Source: JANWVO01 sp037446555
GTDB taxonomy: Bacteria > Acidobacteriota > Terriglobia > Bryobacterales > Bryobacteraceae
Length of the DNA: 64,000 bases
Reading direction: 5' to 3'
Assembly: GCA_037446555.1 (NCBI GenBank)
Contig: JBBIIK010000002.1
Coordinates: 186,001-250,000, forward strand
The position numbers and the translations under genes are program-made. The notes below the pieces were generated by a model, which did no database searches, had not been told where the DNA came from, and saw only the letters and a program-made list of their open reading frames with translations. Shown piece by piece: positions 34,763 to 43,544 of the stretch (its first letter is position 1; each line of letters starts with the position of its first letter).

Positions 34763-35851
34763 GTGTACGATCTGTTGCTCATCCGGGCGGTTTTCGTGCT
34801 CATCCTGGCAACTGCGGCCTGGTACCTTCAACCTTTGGGGCTCGCTCCACTGCCTGGCGCGGCCGCGGGCGCTATTCTCGGGGCGCTAATCGTGCTTGCG
34901 GAGATCCGCCTGAAGCAGGTGAGCCTGAAGAGACTGATCGGGGCCGCAGTCGGCTCGGTTCTGGGCATTGTAGGCGCCTTTCTCATCGCACTTGTCATCT
35001 CGTGGGCCTTGCCCGGCTCGCGAGGCACGGTCTCATTCTTCCAACTGCTGATCCTTCTCGTGATGGCTTACGTCGGCCTGGTCGTTGGCGCGGCCAAGGG
35101 CGACATGCTTAACCTCTCTGCTCTGGGCGGACTGTTCGGGGGCGAAAAAGCCCAGAAACAGCCCTTCAAGATCCTCGACACCAGCGTCATCATCGACGGC
35201 CGCATCGCCGACATCGCCGAAACCGGCTTTCTCGACGGCACCCTCGTGGTGCCGCAGTTCGTCCTTCGAGAACTTCAATTGGTGGCCGACTCTGCCGACT
35301 CGATGAAGCGCAACCGCGGCCGCCGCGGCCTGGACGTCCTCCAACGCCTCCAGAAGATGGCCCACCTCAACGTGCAGATCCTTGAGGACGACTATCCACA
35401 CATCCGCGAGGTGGACCTGAAGCTCATCGAACTGGCCCGCGCATACGACTGCAAAGTCATCACCAACGACTTCAACCTCAACAAGGTGGCCCAGTTGCAC
35501 GGCGTCGAGGTGCTCAACATCAACGAGCTGGCCAACGCGCTGAAGCCCATCGTCCTGCCCGGCGAGACGATGCGTGTGTTTATCCTCAAGGAAGGCAAGG
35601 AGTACAACCAGGGCGTCGCCTACCTTGACGACGGCACCATGGTGGTGGTGGACAACGCCAGGAAGATGATCTCAAAGACGATCGACATCTCCGTCACCAG
35701 CGTTCTCCAGACACAAGCCGGAAAGATGATCTTCGGACGCTTCGACGAGCGGATGCATCACGTCTATGACAAGCCGCCGGCGCCGGAGCGCTCCAGCCGC
35801 AGCGCCGATGCCGCGCCTGCGGAGAGGTCCGCCGCCCCGCCCCGCGGCTGA
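34763..35851 (+). CDS. PIN/TRAM-domain membrane-anchored RNase-like protein (YacL type)
   Basis: Seen: 362 residues. Four hydrophobic helices fill the first 110 residues, then a PIN domain starts at KILDTSVIIDGRIADI. Its acidic residues recur at ELVVxxS-type positions and in VITNDFNLNKVA. A TRAM-like strand region follows (GETMRVFILKEGKEYNQGVA, YLDDGTMVVV). The family is thought to cleave RNA near the membrane. The GTG at 34763 is chosen because AGGAG lies 6 bases upstream; a TTG is possible at 34748. IspD follows 36 bases later, a common arrangement. Confidence 0.88.
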   Translation: MYDLLLIRAVFVLILATAAWYLQPLGLAPLPGAAAGAILGALIVLAEIRLKQVSLKRLIGAAVGSVLGIVGAFLIALVISWALPGSRGTVSFFQLLILLVMAYVGLVVGAAKGDMLNLSALGGLFGGEKAQKQPFKILDTSVIIDGRIADIAETGFLDGTLVVPQFVLRELQLVADSADSMKRNRGRRGLDVLQRLQKMAHLNVQILEDDYPHIREVDLKLIELARAYDCKVITNDFNLNKVAQLHGVEVLNINELANALKPIVLPGETMRVFILKEGKEYNQGVAYLDDGTMVVVDNARKMISKTIDISVTSVLQTQAGKMIFGRFDERMHHVYDKPPAPERSSRSADAAPAERSAAPPRG

Positions 35852-35887
35852 CAGCCAGCGGAGCCCGGCAACCACCCAGCGAATTCC

Positions 35888-36607
35888 ATGAAAGTCTCCG
35901 TCATCCTCCCCGCCGCCGGCCTCGGCACCAGGATGCGCGCCGCCGCCGAGAGCACGGGTACCAGCCGCAAGCAGTTCATGCTCCTCGAGGGTGTCCCTAT
36001 CCTCATCCACACCGTCCGCAAGTTCGTCGCCTCTTGCCACGTCTCCGAAGTCGTCATCGCCCTCCGCCAGGAGGACATCCCGTGGGTGGAGGAGATGATC
36101 GCTCACGAGAAGTTCCCCAAACCGGTTTGCTGCGTGGAGGGCGGCGAGACGCGGCAGGAGTCGGTCGCCAACGCCTTGGCCTCGCTCGGTCCGGACGTCG
36201 ACCTTGTGGCCGTGCACGACGCAGTCCGCCCGTTCGTCTCCCAGGAGATCATCTCCGCCGTCATCCTCGAGGCGGCGCACCACGAGGCGGCTATCGCCGG
36301 CATCGTCCCGGTCGACACCGTCAAGCAGGTCCACCGTCACGTTGTCCGCGGCACCCTGAACCGTGACCGGCTGGTTCTGGCCCAGACTCCTCAGGTCTTC
36401 CAGGCGCCCATCCTCCGCCAGGCGTTCGCCCGCGCCCGCGAGGACGGCTTCACCGGCACCGACGAATCCAGCCTCGTCGAACGCCTCGAAACGGTCGAGA
36501 TCCGCGTTGTGCCCGGCTCGGACCGCAACATCAAGATCACCCGCCCCTCCGACATGGAACTCGCCGAGCTGTTCCTCTCGCTCGAGCGCGAACAGGAGGC
36601 CGGCTGA
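35888..36607 (+). CDS. ispD: 2-C-methyl-D-erythritol 4-phosphate cytidylyltransferase
   Basis: Transfers CMP to MEP in the non-mevalonate isoprenoid pathway. Seen: 239 residues. The N-terminal nucleotide-binding motif is PAAGLGTRM with a lysine in SRKQFMLL. VAVHDAVRPF, GIVPVDTVKQV and the C-terminal FTGTDESSLVERL complete the family pattern. The stop and the ispF start share one base, so the two are co-translated. Confidence 0.96.
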   Translation: MKVSVILPAAGLGTRMRAAAESTGTSRKQFMLLEGVPILIHTVRKFVASCHVSEVVIALRQEDIPWVEEMIAHEKFPKPVCCVEGGETRQESVANALASLGPDVDLVAVHDAVRPFVSQEIISAVILEAAHHEAAIAGIVPVDTVKQVHRHVVRGTLNRDRLVLAQTPQVFQAPILRQAFARAREDGFTGTDESSLVERLETVEIRVVPGSDRNIKITRPSDMELAELFLSLEREQEAG

Positions 36608-37086
36608 TGGATCTCCGCATCGGGCTCGGCTGGGACAACCACCGCCTTGCCCCGGGACGCGCGCTCATCCTCGGAGGCGTGCGCATTCCTTGCGAATTCG
36701 GCTTCGAAGCGCACTCGGACGGCGACGTGCTCCTCCACGCCGTCACCGACGCCCTCCTCGGCGCGCTCGCCCTCGGCGACATCGGCATGCACTTCCCCGA
36801 CTCCGATCCCCGCTGGAAAGACTGCGATTCGGGCGTCTTCCTGCGCCACGCCGCCTCGCTCGCCCGCGAGCGCGGCTACCGCATTTCGAACGTCGACGCT
36901 ACGGTCATCCTGCAGCGCCCCAAGCTGAAGGACCACCGCGGCGCCATCCGCGCCAACCTCGCCTCCCTGCTCTCGCTCGAGCTGGAGCGGGTCTCGGTGA
37001 AGTTCAAGACCGCGGAACTGGTCGGCCCAGTGGGTGAGGGCAAGTCCGGCGAAGCGCAGGCTGCCGCGCTGCTCATTCGGGATTGA
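36607..37086 (+). CDS. ispF: 2-C-methyl-D-erythritol 2,4-cyclodiphosphate synthase
   Basis: Next-but-one step after IspD in the MEP pathway, forming the cyclic diphosphate. Seen: 159 residues. The zinc ligands are D10 and H12 (GLGWDNH) and H44 (AHSDGDVLLHAV). The loop PKLKDHRGAIRANLA and the terminal GKSGEAQAAALL are also present. The aromatic Trp at position 9 (GWDNH) differs from the usual GxDvH. The gene ends within the convergent folK gene, with 14 bases of overlap. Confidence 0.96.
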   Translation: MDLRIGLGWDNHRLAPGRALILGGVRIPCEFGFEAHSDGDVLLHAVTDALLGALALGDIGMHFPDSDPRWKDCDSGVFLRHAASLARERGYRISNVDATVILQRPKLKDHRGAIRANLASLLSLELERVSVKFKTAELVGPVGEGKSGEAQAAALLIRD

Positions 37087-37588
37087 GCAGATCCGCGCCC
37101 CACCGCGCGTCTTCCACCTCTGCCACCACGGCGCTGTCTTCCAGGCCGGCCAGCAACTCCTCCACCGTCTTCCCCAGCAGCGGGTGCCGGCACCCGGGCG
37201 CAACCGCCGCCAGAGGCGCAAGTACAAACCGCCGCAGATGCATCCTCGGGTGCGGTACGGCGATCCCCTCTTCTTCGATCACCTCTTCCCCGTATAGCAG
37301 CAGATCCAGGTCCAGCGTACGCGGCCCATCCTTCTCGCGCCTCACGCGCCCGCGTTCCGCCTCCGCCTCCAGGAGCGTGCGAAGGAGTTCCCGCGCCGGA
37401 AGCGCCGTCTCCAGCTTCACCACCGCGTTCAGAAACGCGGGCTGCTCGCGCAGCCCCACCGGCTCGGTTTCATACAGCGGAGACACCGCCAGCAAACGCC
37501 CTGCGCGCCGCAGCGCAACCAGCGCGGCACGCAGGTGCCCGCGCCTGTCGCCCAGATTCGACCCCAGAGCCACGCACGCCTCAACCAC
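37073..37588 (-). CDS. folK: 2-amino-4-hydroxy-6-hydroxymethyldihydropteridine pyrophosphokinase
   Basis: Transfers pyrophosphate to the pterin in folate synthesis. Seen: 171 residues. ALGSNLGDR is at the N-terminus, then YETEPVGLREQPAFLNAVV, and GPRTLDLDLLLYG carries the two catalytic aspartates of the HPPK signature. It starts on GTG at 37588 and overlaps folB by 8 bases. It is the last gene of the folP-folB-folK run and is convergent with ispF. Confidence 0.95.
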   Translation of the reverse strand: MVEACVALGSNLGDRRGHLRAALVALRRAGRLLAVSPLYETEPVGLREQPAFLNAVVKLETALPARELLRTLLEAEAERGRVRREKDGPRTLDLDLLLYGEEVIEEEGIAVPHPRMHLRRFVLAPLAAVAPGCRHPLLGKTVEELLAGLEDSAVVAEVEDARWGADLLNPE

Positions 37589-37943
37589 TCCGGCGCCTCA
37601 CGATCTCGACTCCCGCCCACTCCACACCATGCGCCCGCAGCGCCCCCGGCTTGCGCACAAGCACGCGGGCTTCCTCTGCGGGAAAGCCCTCCAGCATTGC
37701 GGAGGCGATCCTCTCCGCCAGCGTCTCCACGAGCGCGTACGGCTGCCGCCTCGCCAGCCCGTCCACGAGCCGCCAGACTTCCGCGTAGTCCACCGAAAGC
37801 CGCAGATCGTCCGTTCGTGCCGCGTCTCGCACATCCAGCGCCAGCTCCACATCGACCACCAGCTCCTGCGGGCGCGTCCGCTCTTCTTCGGTCACCCCGA
37901 TCCGCGCCTCCAGCCTCGCCCCGTGCAGGATCACCTTGTCCAT
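37581..37943 (-). CDS. folB: Dihydroneopterin aldolase
   Basis: Seen: 120 residues. ARIGVTEEERTRPQELVVDV is at the N-terminus and VDYAEVWRLVDG is in the middle. LVETLAERIASAML and KPGALRAHGVEWAGVEI follow, the latter including the family's active-site lysine. It cleaves dihydroneopterin to give the HPPK substrate. It overlaps folP by 13 bases and folK by 8, so the three are expressed together. Confidence 0.93.
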   Translation of the reverse strand: MDKVILHGARLEARIGVTEEERTRPQELVVDVELALDVRDAARTDDLRLSVDYAEVWRLVDGLARRQPYALVETLAERIASAMLEGFPAEEARVLVRKPGALRAHGVEWAGVEIVRRRSG

Positions 37944-38734
37944 TCCTGCCCCCGCACTGCGTCCACCACGCTCAGCGCCTTCTTCACCGCCCGCACGTCA
38001 TGCACACGCACCACCGAGGCTCCGTTCCACGCGCCCAGTACCGCCGCGGCGATCGTCCCCTCGAGCCGCTCTCCCACGTCCTCCATTCCCGGCAGAACGC
38101 CCAGAAACGATTTGCGCGACGGTCCGATCAGGACCGGGCAGCCCAGCGCGCGCATCTCCCCGAGCCGCCACAGGATCTCGAAACTTTGCGCCGGGGTCTT
38201 GGCGAAGCCGATTCCCGGATCCACGTAGATCTCGCGCACGCCCGCCTGCCGCGCCTGCTCCACGCGGGGACGCAGCTCCTCGCAGATCTCCTTCATCAAG
38301 TCGGTGTACGACGCGTGCTGCGGCATCGTCAGCGGCGTGCCCCGCATATGCATGATCACGACGCCCGCCCCCGCTGCCGCCGCCACGCGCGCCATCTCGG
38401 GATCCGACAGCCCGCTGACGTCATTCACGAGCGTCGCCCCCGCCTGCAGGCACGCCGCCGCCACCCGCGGCTTCGTCGTGTCCACCGACACCCGCACGCG
38501 CGGGTCCAGCGCCAGCAGCTCCACCACTGGCGCCACCCGCCTGAGCTCCACCTCTTCAGGCACCGGCAAAGCCCCGGGACGCGTGCTCTCGCCGCCCACA
38601 TCCACGATGTCCGCGCCCTCCGAAATCAGCCGCCGCGCCTCTTCCACCGCCTCCTCCGGCGTGGCGAACCGCCCGCCGTCGGAAAACGAGTCCGGCGTCA
38701 CGTTCAGCACCCCCATCACCAGCGTCCGGCTCAT
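37931..38734 (-). CDS. folP: Dihydropteroate synthase
   Basis: Condenses p-aminobenzoate with the pterin pyrophosphate; the target of sulfonamides. Seen: 267 residues. The first signature is GVLNVTPDSFSDGG and the second GADIVDVGGESTRPGA, with DVSGLSD and IGPSRKSFLG further on. The ATG at 38734 has GGAGG about 8 bases upstream and overlaps the stop of the nuclease-translocase gene as ATGA, so the folate genes seem to be downstream members of that operon. Confidence 0.96.
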   Translation of the reverse strand: MSRTLVMGVLNVTPDSFSDGGRFATPEEAVEEARRLISEGADIVDVGGESTRPGALPVPEEVELRRVAPVVELLALDPRVRVSVDTTKPRVAAACLQAGATLVNDVSGLSDPEMARVAAAAGAGVVIMHMRGTPLTMPQHASYTDLMKEICEELRPRVEQARQAGVREIYVDPGIGFAKTPAQSFEILWRLGEMRALGCPVLIGPSRKSFLGVLPGMEDVGERLEGTIAAAVLGAWNGASVVRVHDVRAVKKALSVVDAVRGQEWTR

Positions 38735-40695
38735 GCCGCTCCTCCCGCGCCGCGCGCGGCTGCGCCCAGATACTTGGCACGTGATTCGGGATCGAGCAGC
38801 GGCGCCTGCAACCGCACCGGCTCTCCTCCCGCGCTCCACAGCAGATCCCCGTTGCCCAACAGGTTCTCCGCGCCCGCCACGCCCAGCACCAGCCGGGATT
38901 CAATCGCCTCCACCACTCGCAGGCAGACGCGTCCCGGCAGGTTCGCCTTCAGCACGCCCGTCACCACATCCCGGCTGGCGCGCTGCGTCGCCAGCACCAG
39001 ATGAATCCCCGCCGCCCGAGCCTTCGCCCCCAGCCTCGCGATCCGCGCCTCCAGCTCCCGCCGCGCGCCCGCCGCCTGCACCAGGTCCGAATACTCATCG
39101 CAGAGGGTCACGATTCGCGGCGGCGCATCCCTCCCTGCCCGCTTCCATGCGGAGAGGTCAGGCAACCCGCGTTCCTCCAGGGCACGGTAACGCCGCTCCA
39201 TCTCCTCCACCAGCGCGTCGAACGCCTCTGTCATGTTGTCTTCAGGCGGCATCAGCACCGGCAGCCGCTCCCACAGATAAGGCGAGCGGCGCAACTCCGG
39301 AAACGCCGTGCGCTTCGGGTCGATCAACACGAGCCGCAGGTCCGCTGGCACGTGCGTGGCCATCAGCGCCGCCGCCGCCGTGCGCATCCATTCGCTCTTC
39401 CCGCTACCCGTCGCGCCCGCCACCAGCAAATGCGGCGCCCTGCTGTCGGCCAGATCCACAAAGTGCGCCCGCCCAGCCAGGCCGACTCCAACCAGCAACG
39501 GCGCTTCCATCCGGGCCGCCTCATGGAATCTCACGGAACGGAACCACAGCGTCTCGGCGTCTTGCCGCGGAATCTCCACCAGCACGCAGCCCTCGCCCTT
39601 GCGCAGGATCGGCGCCGTTTTCAGCCCCAGTTGCAATTGCAGGTCGTGCGCTTCCGCCAGCACGCGCCTCACGCGGGTCCGCACCCCCAGCCGCACTGGC
39701 ACTTGCAGGTAGGAGGGCCCGGCATGAACCAGCTCGCCCAGCTCCACGTCGTGCCCGCGCTGCTGCAACACCGCCACGGTTTTCTCCGCCAGCTTCTGAT
39801 GCTCCGGGGAAACGGGCTTCGGCTTGGGCTTGCGTTCCGTCGGCGCAAGGGCTGCCTTTCTATCCTCCGTCACTCTCGCCAGCCTGCCAATCAGCTCCTC
39901 CAGCCGGTTCTGGGCCTCGGCCATCTTCGCCGCTTCGAAGACCGTCTGCCTCACTTCCGGATCGAAGCTCACCAGCGCCGCCGCCCCTCCCTCCCCGTTC
40001 ATCTCCAGCATCCGGTGATACAGGCAGAGTTGCGCCACGTCCGCTTCCGGCGACACCGGGGCCAGCTTCCACTCGATCACCGCCCAGCGCCCGCTCCCGG
40101 GATCGCGGAACAGTGCGTCCAGGGTACCGCGCACCTCCACCGGCGCTTTCCATCCCGCGCGCTCCAACCGCCACGCCAAAGGCATCTCGGTCCGCGCCAG
40201 CTCCTCCGCGCCCCGCCAGCCGCGGCTGCCCTCCCACTCGATCAACCCGCGCCGGCGGCACTCCCGCAGTGCGCCCGCCAGCCATTCGGCGAAACGTTGC
40301 ACGCCGCGCCACAGCCGGAGGACAGCCTCCGGGTTGTCCTCAAAGGCGGCCCGTCCAGCGGTGAGCTCCGCGCCAAGCACAGAGTCATACAGCGCCGCCG
40401 CGTAAGCCGCGGCGGCATCGCCGGCCTCCAGTCGTCCCGCATCGAACCACCTGTGCCAAACGGCGTCGCCTTCTCCACCGAGCGCCTCGGCTGCCGTGAG
40501 ATGAAACAGCCTGCCCGCCTCGGCGCCGGCACCGCCGGAGGCGCCCCCGGCCGCGCGCCAGATTTCGTCGCGGATCTCGGAGACCTGAATCGCTCTCAAC
40601 TGCCCGTGCCCGCTGTCGTCAAGCCCCTCGCCGCTCAAAGAGGACCCTCGCCGGTGTCCCCACGGCGGCCACGGCATCTTCACCTTGATCCGCAC
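38731..40695 (-). CDS. RecB-like PD-(D/E)XK nuclease fused to FtsK/SpoIIIE-type DNA translocase
   Basis: Seen: 654 residues. The N-terminal half holds a RecB/Cas4-type nuclease core: E170 (TEMPLAW), D193 (RGTLDALF), E208 and K210 (VIEWK), and Q222 with Y226 (AQLCLYHRML). The C-terminal half is an FtsK core without membrane helices or the gamma DNA-reading domain. It contains an alpha/beta part near 325-375 (GPSYLQVPVRLGV..., VLVEIPR), then PHLLVAGATGSGKSEW (Walker A near 427-434), RIVTLCDEYSDL (Walker B), ATQRASRDVVTG and NLLGNGDLL. The GTG at 40695 has AGGAGGTGA upstream; ATG 40677 and TTG 40599 are alternatives. It overlaps the ATPase gene by 77 bases. Confidence 0.82.
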   Translation of the reverse strand: MRIKVKMPWPPWGHRRGSSLSGEGLDDSGHGQLRAIQVSEIRDEIWRAAGGASGGAGAEAGRLFHLTAAEALGGEGDAVWHRWFDAGRLEAGDAAAAYAAALYDSVLGAELTAGRAAFEDNPEAVLRLWRGVQRFAEWLAGALRECRRRGLIEWEGSRGWRGAEELARTEMPLAWRLERAGWKAPVEVRGTLDALFRDPGSGRWAVIEWKLAPVSPEADVAQLCLYHRMLEMNGEGGAAALVSFDPEVRQTVFEAAKMAEAQNRLEELIGRLARVTEDRKAALAPTERKPKPKPVSPEHQKLAEKTVAVLQQRGHDVELGELVHAGPSYLQVPVRLGVRTRVRRVLAEAHDLQLQLGLKTAPILRKGEGCVLVEIPRQDAETLWFRSVRFHEAARMEAPLLVGVGLAGRAHFVDLADSRAPHLLVAGATGSGKSEWMRTAAAALMATHVPADLRLVLIDPKRTAFPELRRSPYLWERLPVLMPPEDNMTEAFDALVEEMERRYRALEERGLPDLSAWKRAGRDAPPRIVTLCDEYSDLVQAAGARRELEARIARLGAKARAAGIHLVLATQRASRDVVTGVLKANLPGRVCLRVVEAIESRLVLGVAGAENLLGNGDLLWSAGGEPVRLQAPLLDPESRAKYLGAAARGAGGAA

Positions 40696-42421
40696 AGCGC
40701 CTCACCTCCTCGATCCCTGCGCCCAGCCTCGCAGCCGCATCCTCCACGGAAATCACCTTCACCGCCCGCAGCAGTTCCACCACTTCGTCCAGTAGCCCGG
40801 CCGGCTCGGCCGCACCGGACTCAAACCCGTCCGCCACACTGGCCAGCTCCTCGGGCAGGTTGTCCCGCAACCACTGCTCGACGAACTCCAGACCCAACGT
40901 CTCCCCGTCGTTGTGCAGATCCCCGGCGGCGGCATCGGCCAGCAGCGTCCGGCACGCCTCCAGCGCCGCCAACGTCTCGGCCGGAAGCCGCGCCAGCCGC
41001 GCTCCTTCCGCCTCCAGCTTCGCCAGCTCCTCCCGCGTCTTCGCCGCCGACGCGCTCACCGGCAGCGCCGCTGCACGCACCAGCCGCACAGTGCCCGCCG
41101 GCGCCGCCATGCGGATCTTCCGCAACCGCTGCGCCGCCCCATGCAACCTTGCGCGGTTGAACACCACGACCGCCACCCGCCTGCCCTCCCGCTCCAGCAG
41201 CAGATCGATCCCCTTCGGACGCGGCTCGACCGCGCTCCACCCGGCCAGCGGCATCAGCCGCCGCAGACCGTCCAGCAAGAACTCGTTGCCCTCCGTTGCC
41301 GCCGCCTCTCGCGCCTGCTCGATTCTTTCCCTCAACTTGCTGTGCAGGAAGGCGCCGGGGCTCCTCCCCCGCCCGTTCTCCCCTCGCAACTGCTCGAACA
41401 ATCTGCGCGCCTCTGCAATCAGTTGCCGCGGCGTCACCGGGCTGCCCTTCATCAGCAGATGGCGGACCGCATAATTCGTGAACGGCCAAAGCGGCTGCTC
41501 GCCCCGCCGCGGATTCATCCGCATCGCCGGTTCGGCGTCCAGCCGCGCCCTCAGCACCGATTCCGCCTGATGCTCCTCCAACGGCAGCAGTTCCAGCCGC
41601 ACCTCTCCCATCCGGTCCATGTCGGCGCGCAACACGACTTCGTGCAACCGCGGCAAAAAGCTCGTCTGCACGCACGTCACCAGCACCAGATTGGGACTCT
41701 CGTCGCGCAGCGCCGCCGCTGCCGAACCGAGCGCCGCCAGCCCGCGCGCATCCTGCGGGTCCGCCTGCAAGGCTTCCACCTGATCCAGCGCCAGCACCAC
41801 GGGCGCGGGCGCTGCCAGTGCGATCAGCTCCTTCAGCACGCGCCGCGCCTCATCCTCCGCCTCCTCTTCCTCCTCCGGGCTCGTGTCGGCGATCCCCAGC
41901 GCCCGCAGCGCCGCCTCCGGCAGCCGTTCTCCTCGCAGCCAGGCTTCGCATTCGTGCAGCAGCCTCCCCTCGCGCCACCGTTCCACAACGCGCGCCAGGC
42001 TGTAGTCGTGCGGCTCGCGCCCGCCCGCCTCCGCCAAAGCCAGCAGGCGGTCCATCTGTGTTTCGCCATCCGCCAGGCGCCGCAACAGGTTGCGCGCGAA
42101 CTCCCGCCGCATATGCCGCCACATCGTCTGCGGGCCGCATTGCAGACGGAAACCGGCAAACAGCGCCCCCTCCTCCACGCACCACCGGCGCACACGGTTC
42201 AACAGGTGTGTCTTGCCGCTGCCCGGCTCGCCGAACACCAGCATCCCACAGCCGCCGCCAGACGTTCGCGCTGCCGTCGCCTCCCGGCACACGCGCGAAG
42301 AAGCCGCGGCGTGGATCTCCGGCACATCCACCCAGTCCGGATCCCATGCGTCCCGCGTAATGCCGCTGCGGAAAGGGTTCGGGATCGCCCTCAGTTCAAT
42401 GGCGAGCGGTGATGCTGACAT
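40619..42421 (-). CDS. ORC/Cdc6-like AAA ATPase, possibly with a degenerate nuclease-like domain
   Basis: Seen: 600 residues. Walker A GEPGSGKT is at 64-71 and Walker B VVLALDQVEAL near 208-218, with glutamine in place of the usual glutamate after the aspartate. VTCVQTSFL (sensor-1 position) is near 248. The region PKGIDLLLEREGRRVAVVVF (about 403-421) has the strand pattern of a restriction-endonuclease fold but lacks the E-x-K pair. The C-terminal part is helical with a predicted winged-helix-like end (VISVEDAAARLGAGIEEVRR). No exact family recognised. It lies between the winged-helix gene (26 bases overlap) and the nuclease-translocase gene. Confidence 0.7.
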   Translation of the reverse strand: MSASPLAIELRAIPNPFRSGITRDAWDPDWVDVPEIHAAASSRVCREATAARTSGGGCGMLVFGEPGSGKTHLLNRVRRWCVEEGALFAGFRLQCGPQTMWRHMRREFARNLLRRLADGETQMDRLLALAEAGGREPHDYSLARVVERWREGRLLHECEAWLRGERLPEAALRALGIADTSPEEEEEAEDEARRVLKELIALAAPAPVVLALDQVEALQADPQDARGLAALGSAAAALRDESPNLVLVTCVQTSFLPRLHEVVLRADMDRMGEVRLELLPLEEHQAESVLRARLDAEPAMRMNPRRGEQPLWPFTNYAVRHLLMKGSPVTPRQLIAEARRLFEQLRGENGRGRSPGAFLHSKLRERIEQAREAAATEGNEFLLDGLRRLMPLAGWSAVEPRPKGIDLLLEREGRRVAVVVFNRARLHGAAQRLRKIRMAAPAGTVRLVRAAALPVSASAAKTREELAKLEAEGARLARLPAETLAALEACRTLLADAAAGDLHNDGETLGLEFVEQWLRDNLPEELASVADGFESGAAEPAGLLDEVVELLRAVKVISVEDAAARLGAGIEEVRRCADQGEDAVAAVGTPARVLFERRGA

Positions 42422-43460
42422 AGTAATGACCCGCGCCGTCGGTCACCAGACTGCGGCGCTCTTCCCCGGTCAAACGCATCGCGTGATCATGCGGCGCCAT
42501 GTAGACCCTCCCGTGCCGCAGCAACTCGAGCGCCGCACGGTCGAACTCCTCCTTGGTCATTTCCGCCAGTGCTGCCCGCATTCGCAGCAGCGCTACAGGG
42601 TTCGGCGGCGGGCTCTCCCGCTCCAGCCGCCGCAGCTCTGCCAGTAGAAGTTCAGCCCCCGGTTCGCCGCCGCCGGCGAGAAACCGCGCCACGTCCCCGT
42701 CCCGGATGCCCAGCCTGCGCCACTCTTCTTTCAGGCGCTCGATCACCGGGCTGTAAAGTTCCAGCAGCGCGGCGCGCCGCTCCGCGCGAACGCACGCCTC
42801 CATGCGCTTGCCCCCGATCCTCGCCACGTGCGCCACGACGCGCCCTGAGGTGATCAGCTCGTCGCACGCCTTCTGCCATTCCGCCGCGGTGCGCCCCTTC
42901 AGGCGCGCTTTGGCTTCCCGAACCCATTGCGCCCGCAGCAACGCGCGTTGCCCTAACGTCTCCAGCAGTACGGCGCCCAGCGCCTCCTGCGGCCCCAGAT
43001 GCCACCATGCCGGCGCCTTGCCCGGCCACGGCTTCAAGAGGCCGGCTTGCTGCAACTCAGCCATGCGCCCGCGCAAGGGCGCCGCGTCCAGATCCTTGGG
43101 CCACGCAGCAGCCAGCAGCTTCTTCTCCGGCACGGGCCCCGGCGCGCCGCGAACCATCTCCATTACGCGCTGGCCAGCCTCGTCCAGCCATATCTCCAGG
43201 CGCGCGCTGCTCCACAGCGCCGTGCCGCGCACGCCCGCCAACCGGTGCGCCGCTCCGCGCGCCTCCAGTTCCTCGAGCGCCGCCGTAATCTCTGCCAGCT
43301 TGGGTGCCGGCTTGCCGGGCCAGTTCTTCCGGATGCCGGCCGCCGTCCACGGCCCGCGGCTCTCAACCAACACCGCTTGCACCGCCTGCGCGTGCATGGA
43401 AAGCACGGGCGCAGGCCCGGCGGCGGCGCCGTTCGAAAACAGGGGCAGCGTCTCGCTCAT
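42396..43460 (-). CDS. Multi-winged-helix adaptor protein of a putative DNA-processing operon
   Basis: Seen: 354 residues with no signal or membrane segment. Several helix-turn-helix-sized repeats ending in beta hairpins occur (ALEELEARGAAHRLAG, RMAELQQAGLLKPWPG, ACDELITSGRVVAHVAR, AALELLRHGRVYMAPHDH). This is the look of tandem winged helices that bind DNA or another subunit. The protein ends with DGAGHYYVSIT. The ATG at 43460 is used because the frame upstream has no ribosome site. It is the first gene of the three-gene cluster and is divergent from the GHMP kinase. Confidence 0.68.
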   Translation of the reverse strand: MSETLPLFSNGAAAGPAPVLSMHAQAVQAVLVESRGPWTAAGIRKNWPGKPAPKLAEITAALEELEARGAAHRLAGVRGTALWSSARLEIWLDEAGQRVMEMVRGAPGPVPEKKLLAAAWPKDLDAAPLRGRMAELQQAGLLKPWPGKAPAWWHLGPQEALGAVLLETLGQRALLRAQWVREAKARLKGRTAAEWQKACDELITSGRVVAHVARIGGKRMEACVRAERRAALLELYSPVIERLKEEWRRLGIRDGDVARFLAGGGEPGAELLLAELRRLERESPPPNPVALLRMRAALAEMTKEEFDRAALELLRHGRVYMAPHDHAMRLTGEERRSLVTDGAGHYYVSITARH

Positions 43461-43544
43461 CCCACGGCCTCCTCTACAGAATAATGCGCCTCGCGCCCGG
43501 CCACCGGATGGGGACAAAGCAAGCGGGTATACTTCCAGTTAGCC

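Noticed and set aside
38556..40364. Long + strand frames across the folP and nuclease-translocase region
   Set aside because: Pro/Ser/Arg-rich shadow translation; the minus strand encodes proteins with intact catalytic motifs.
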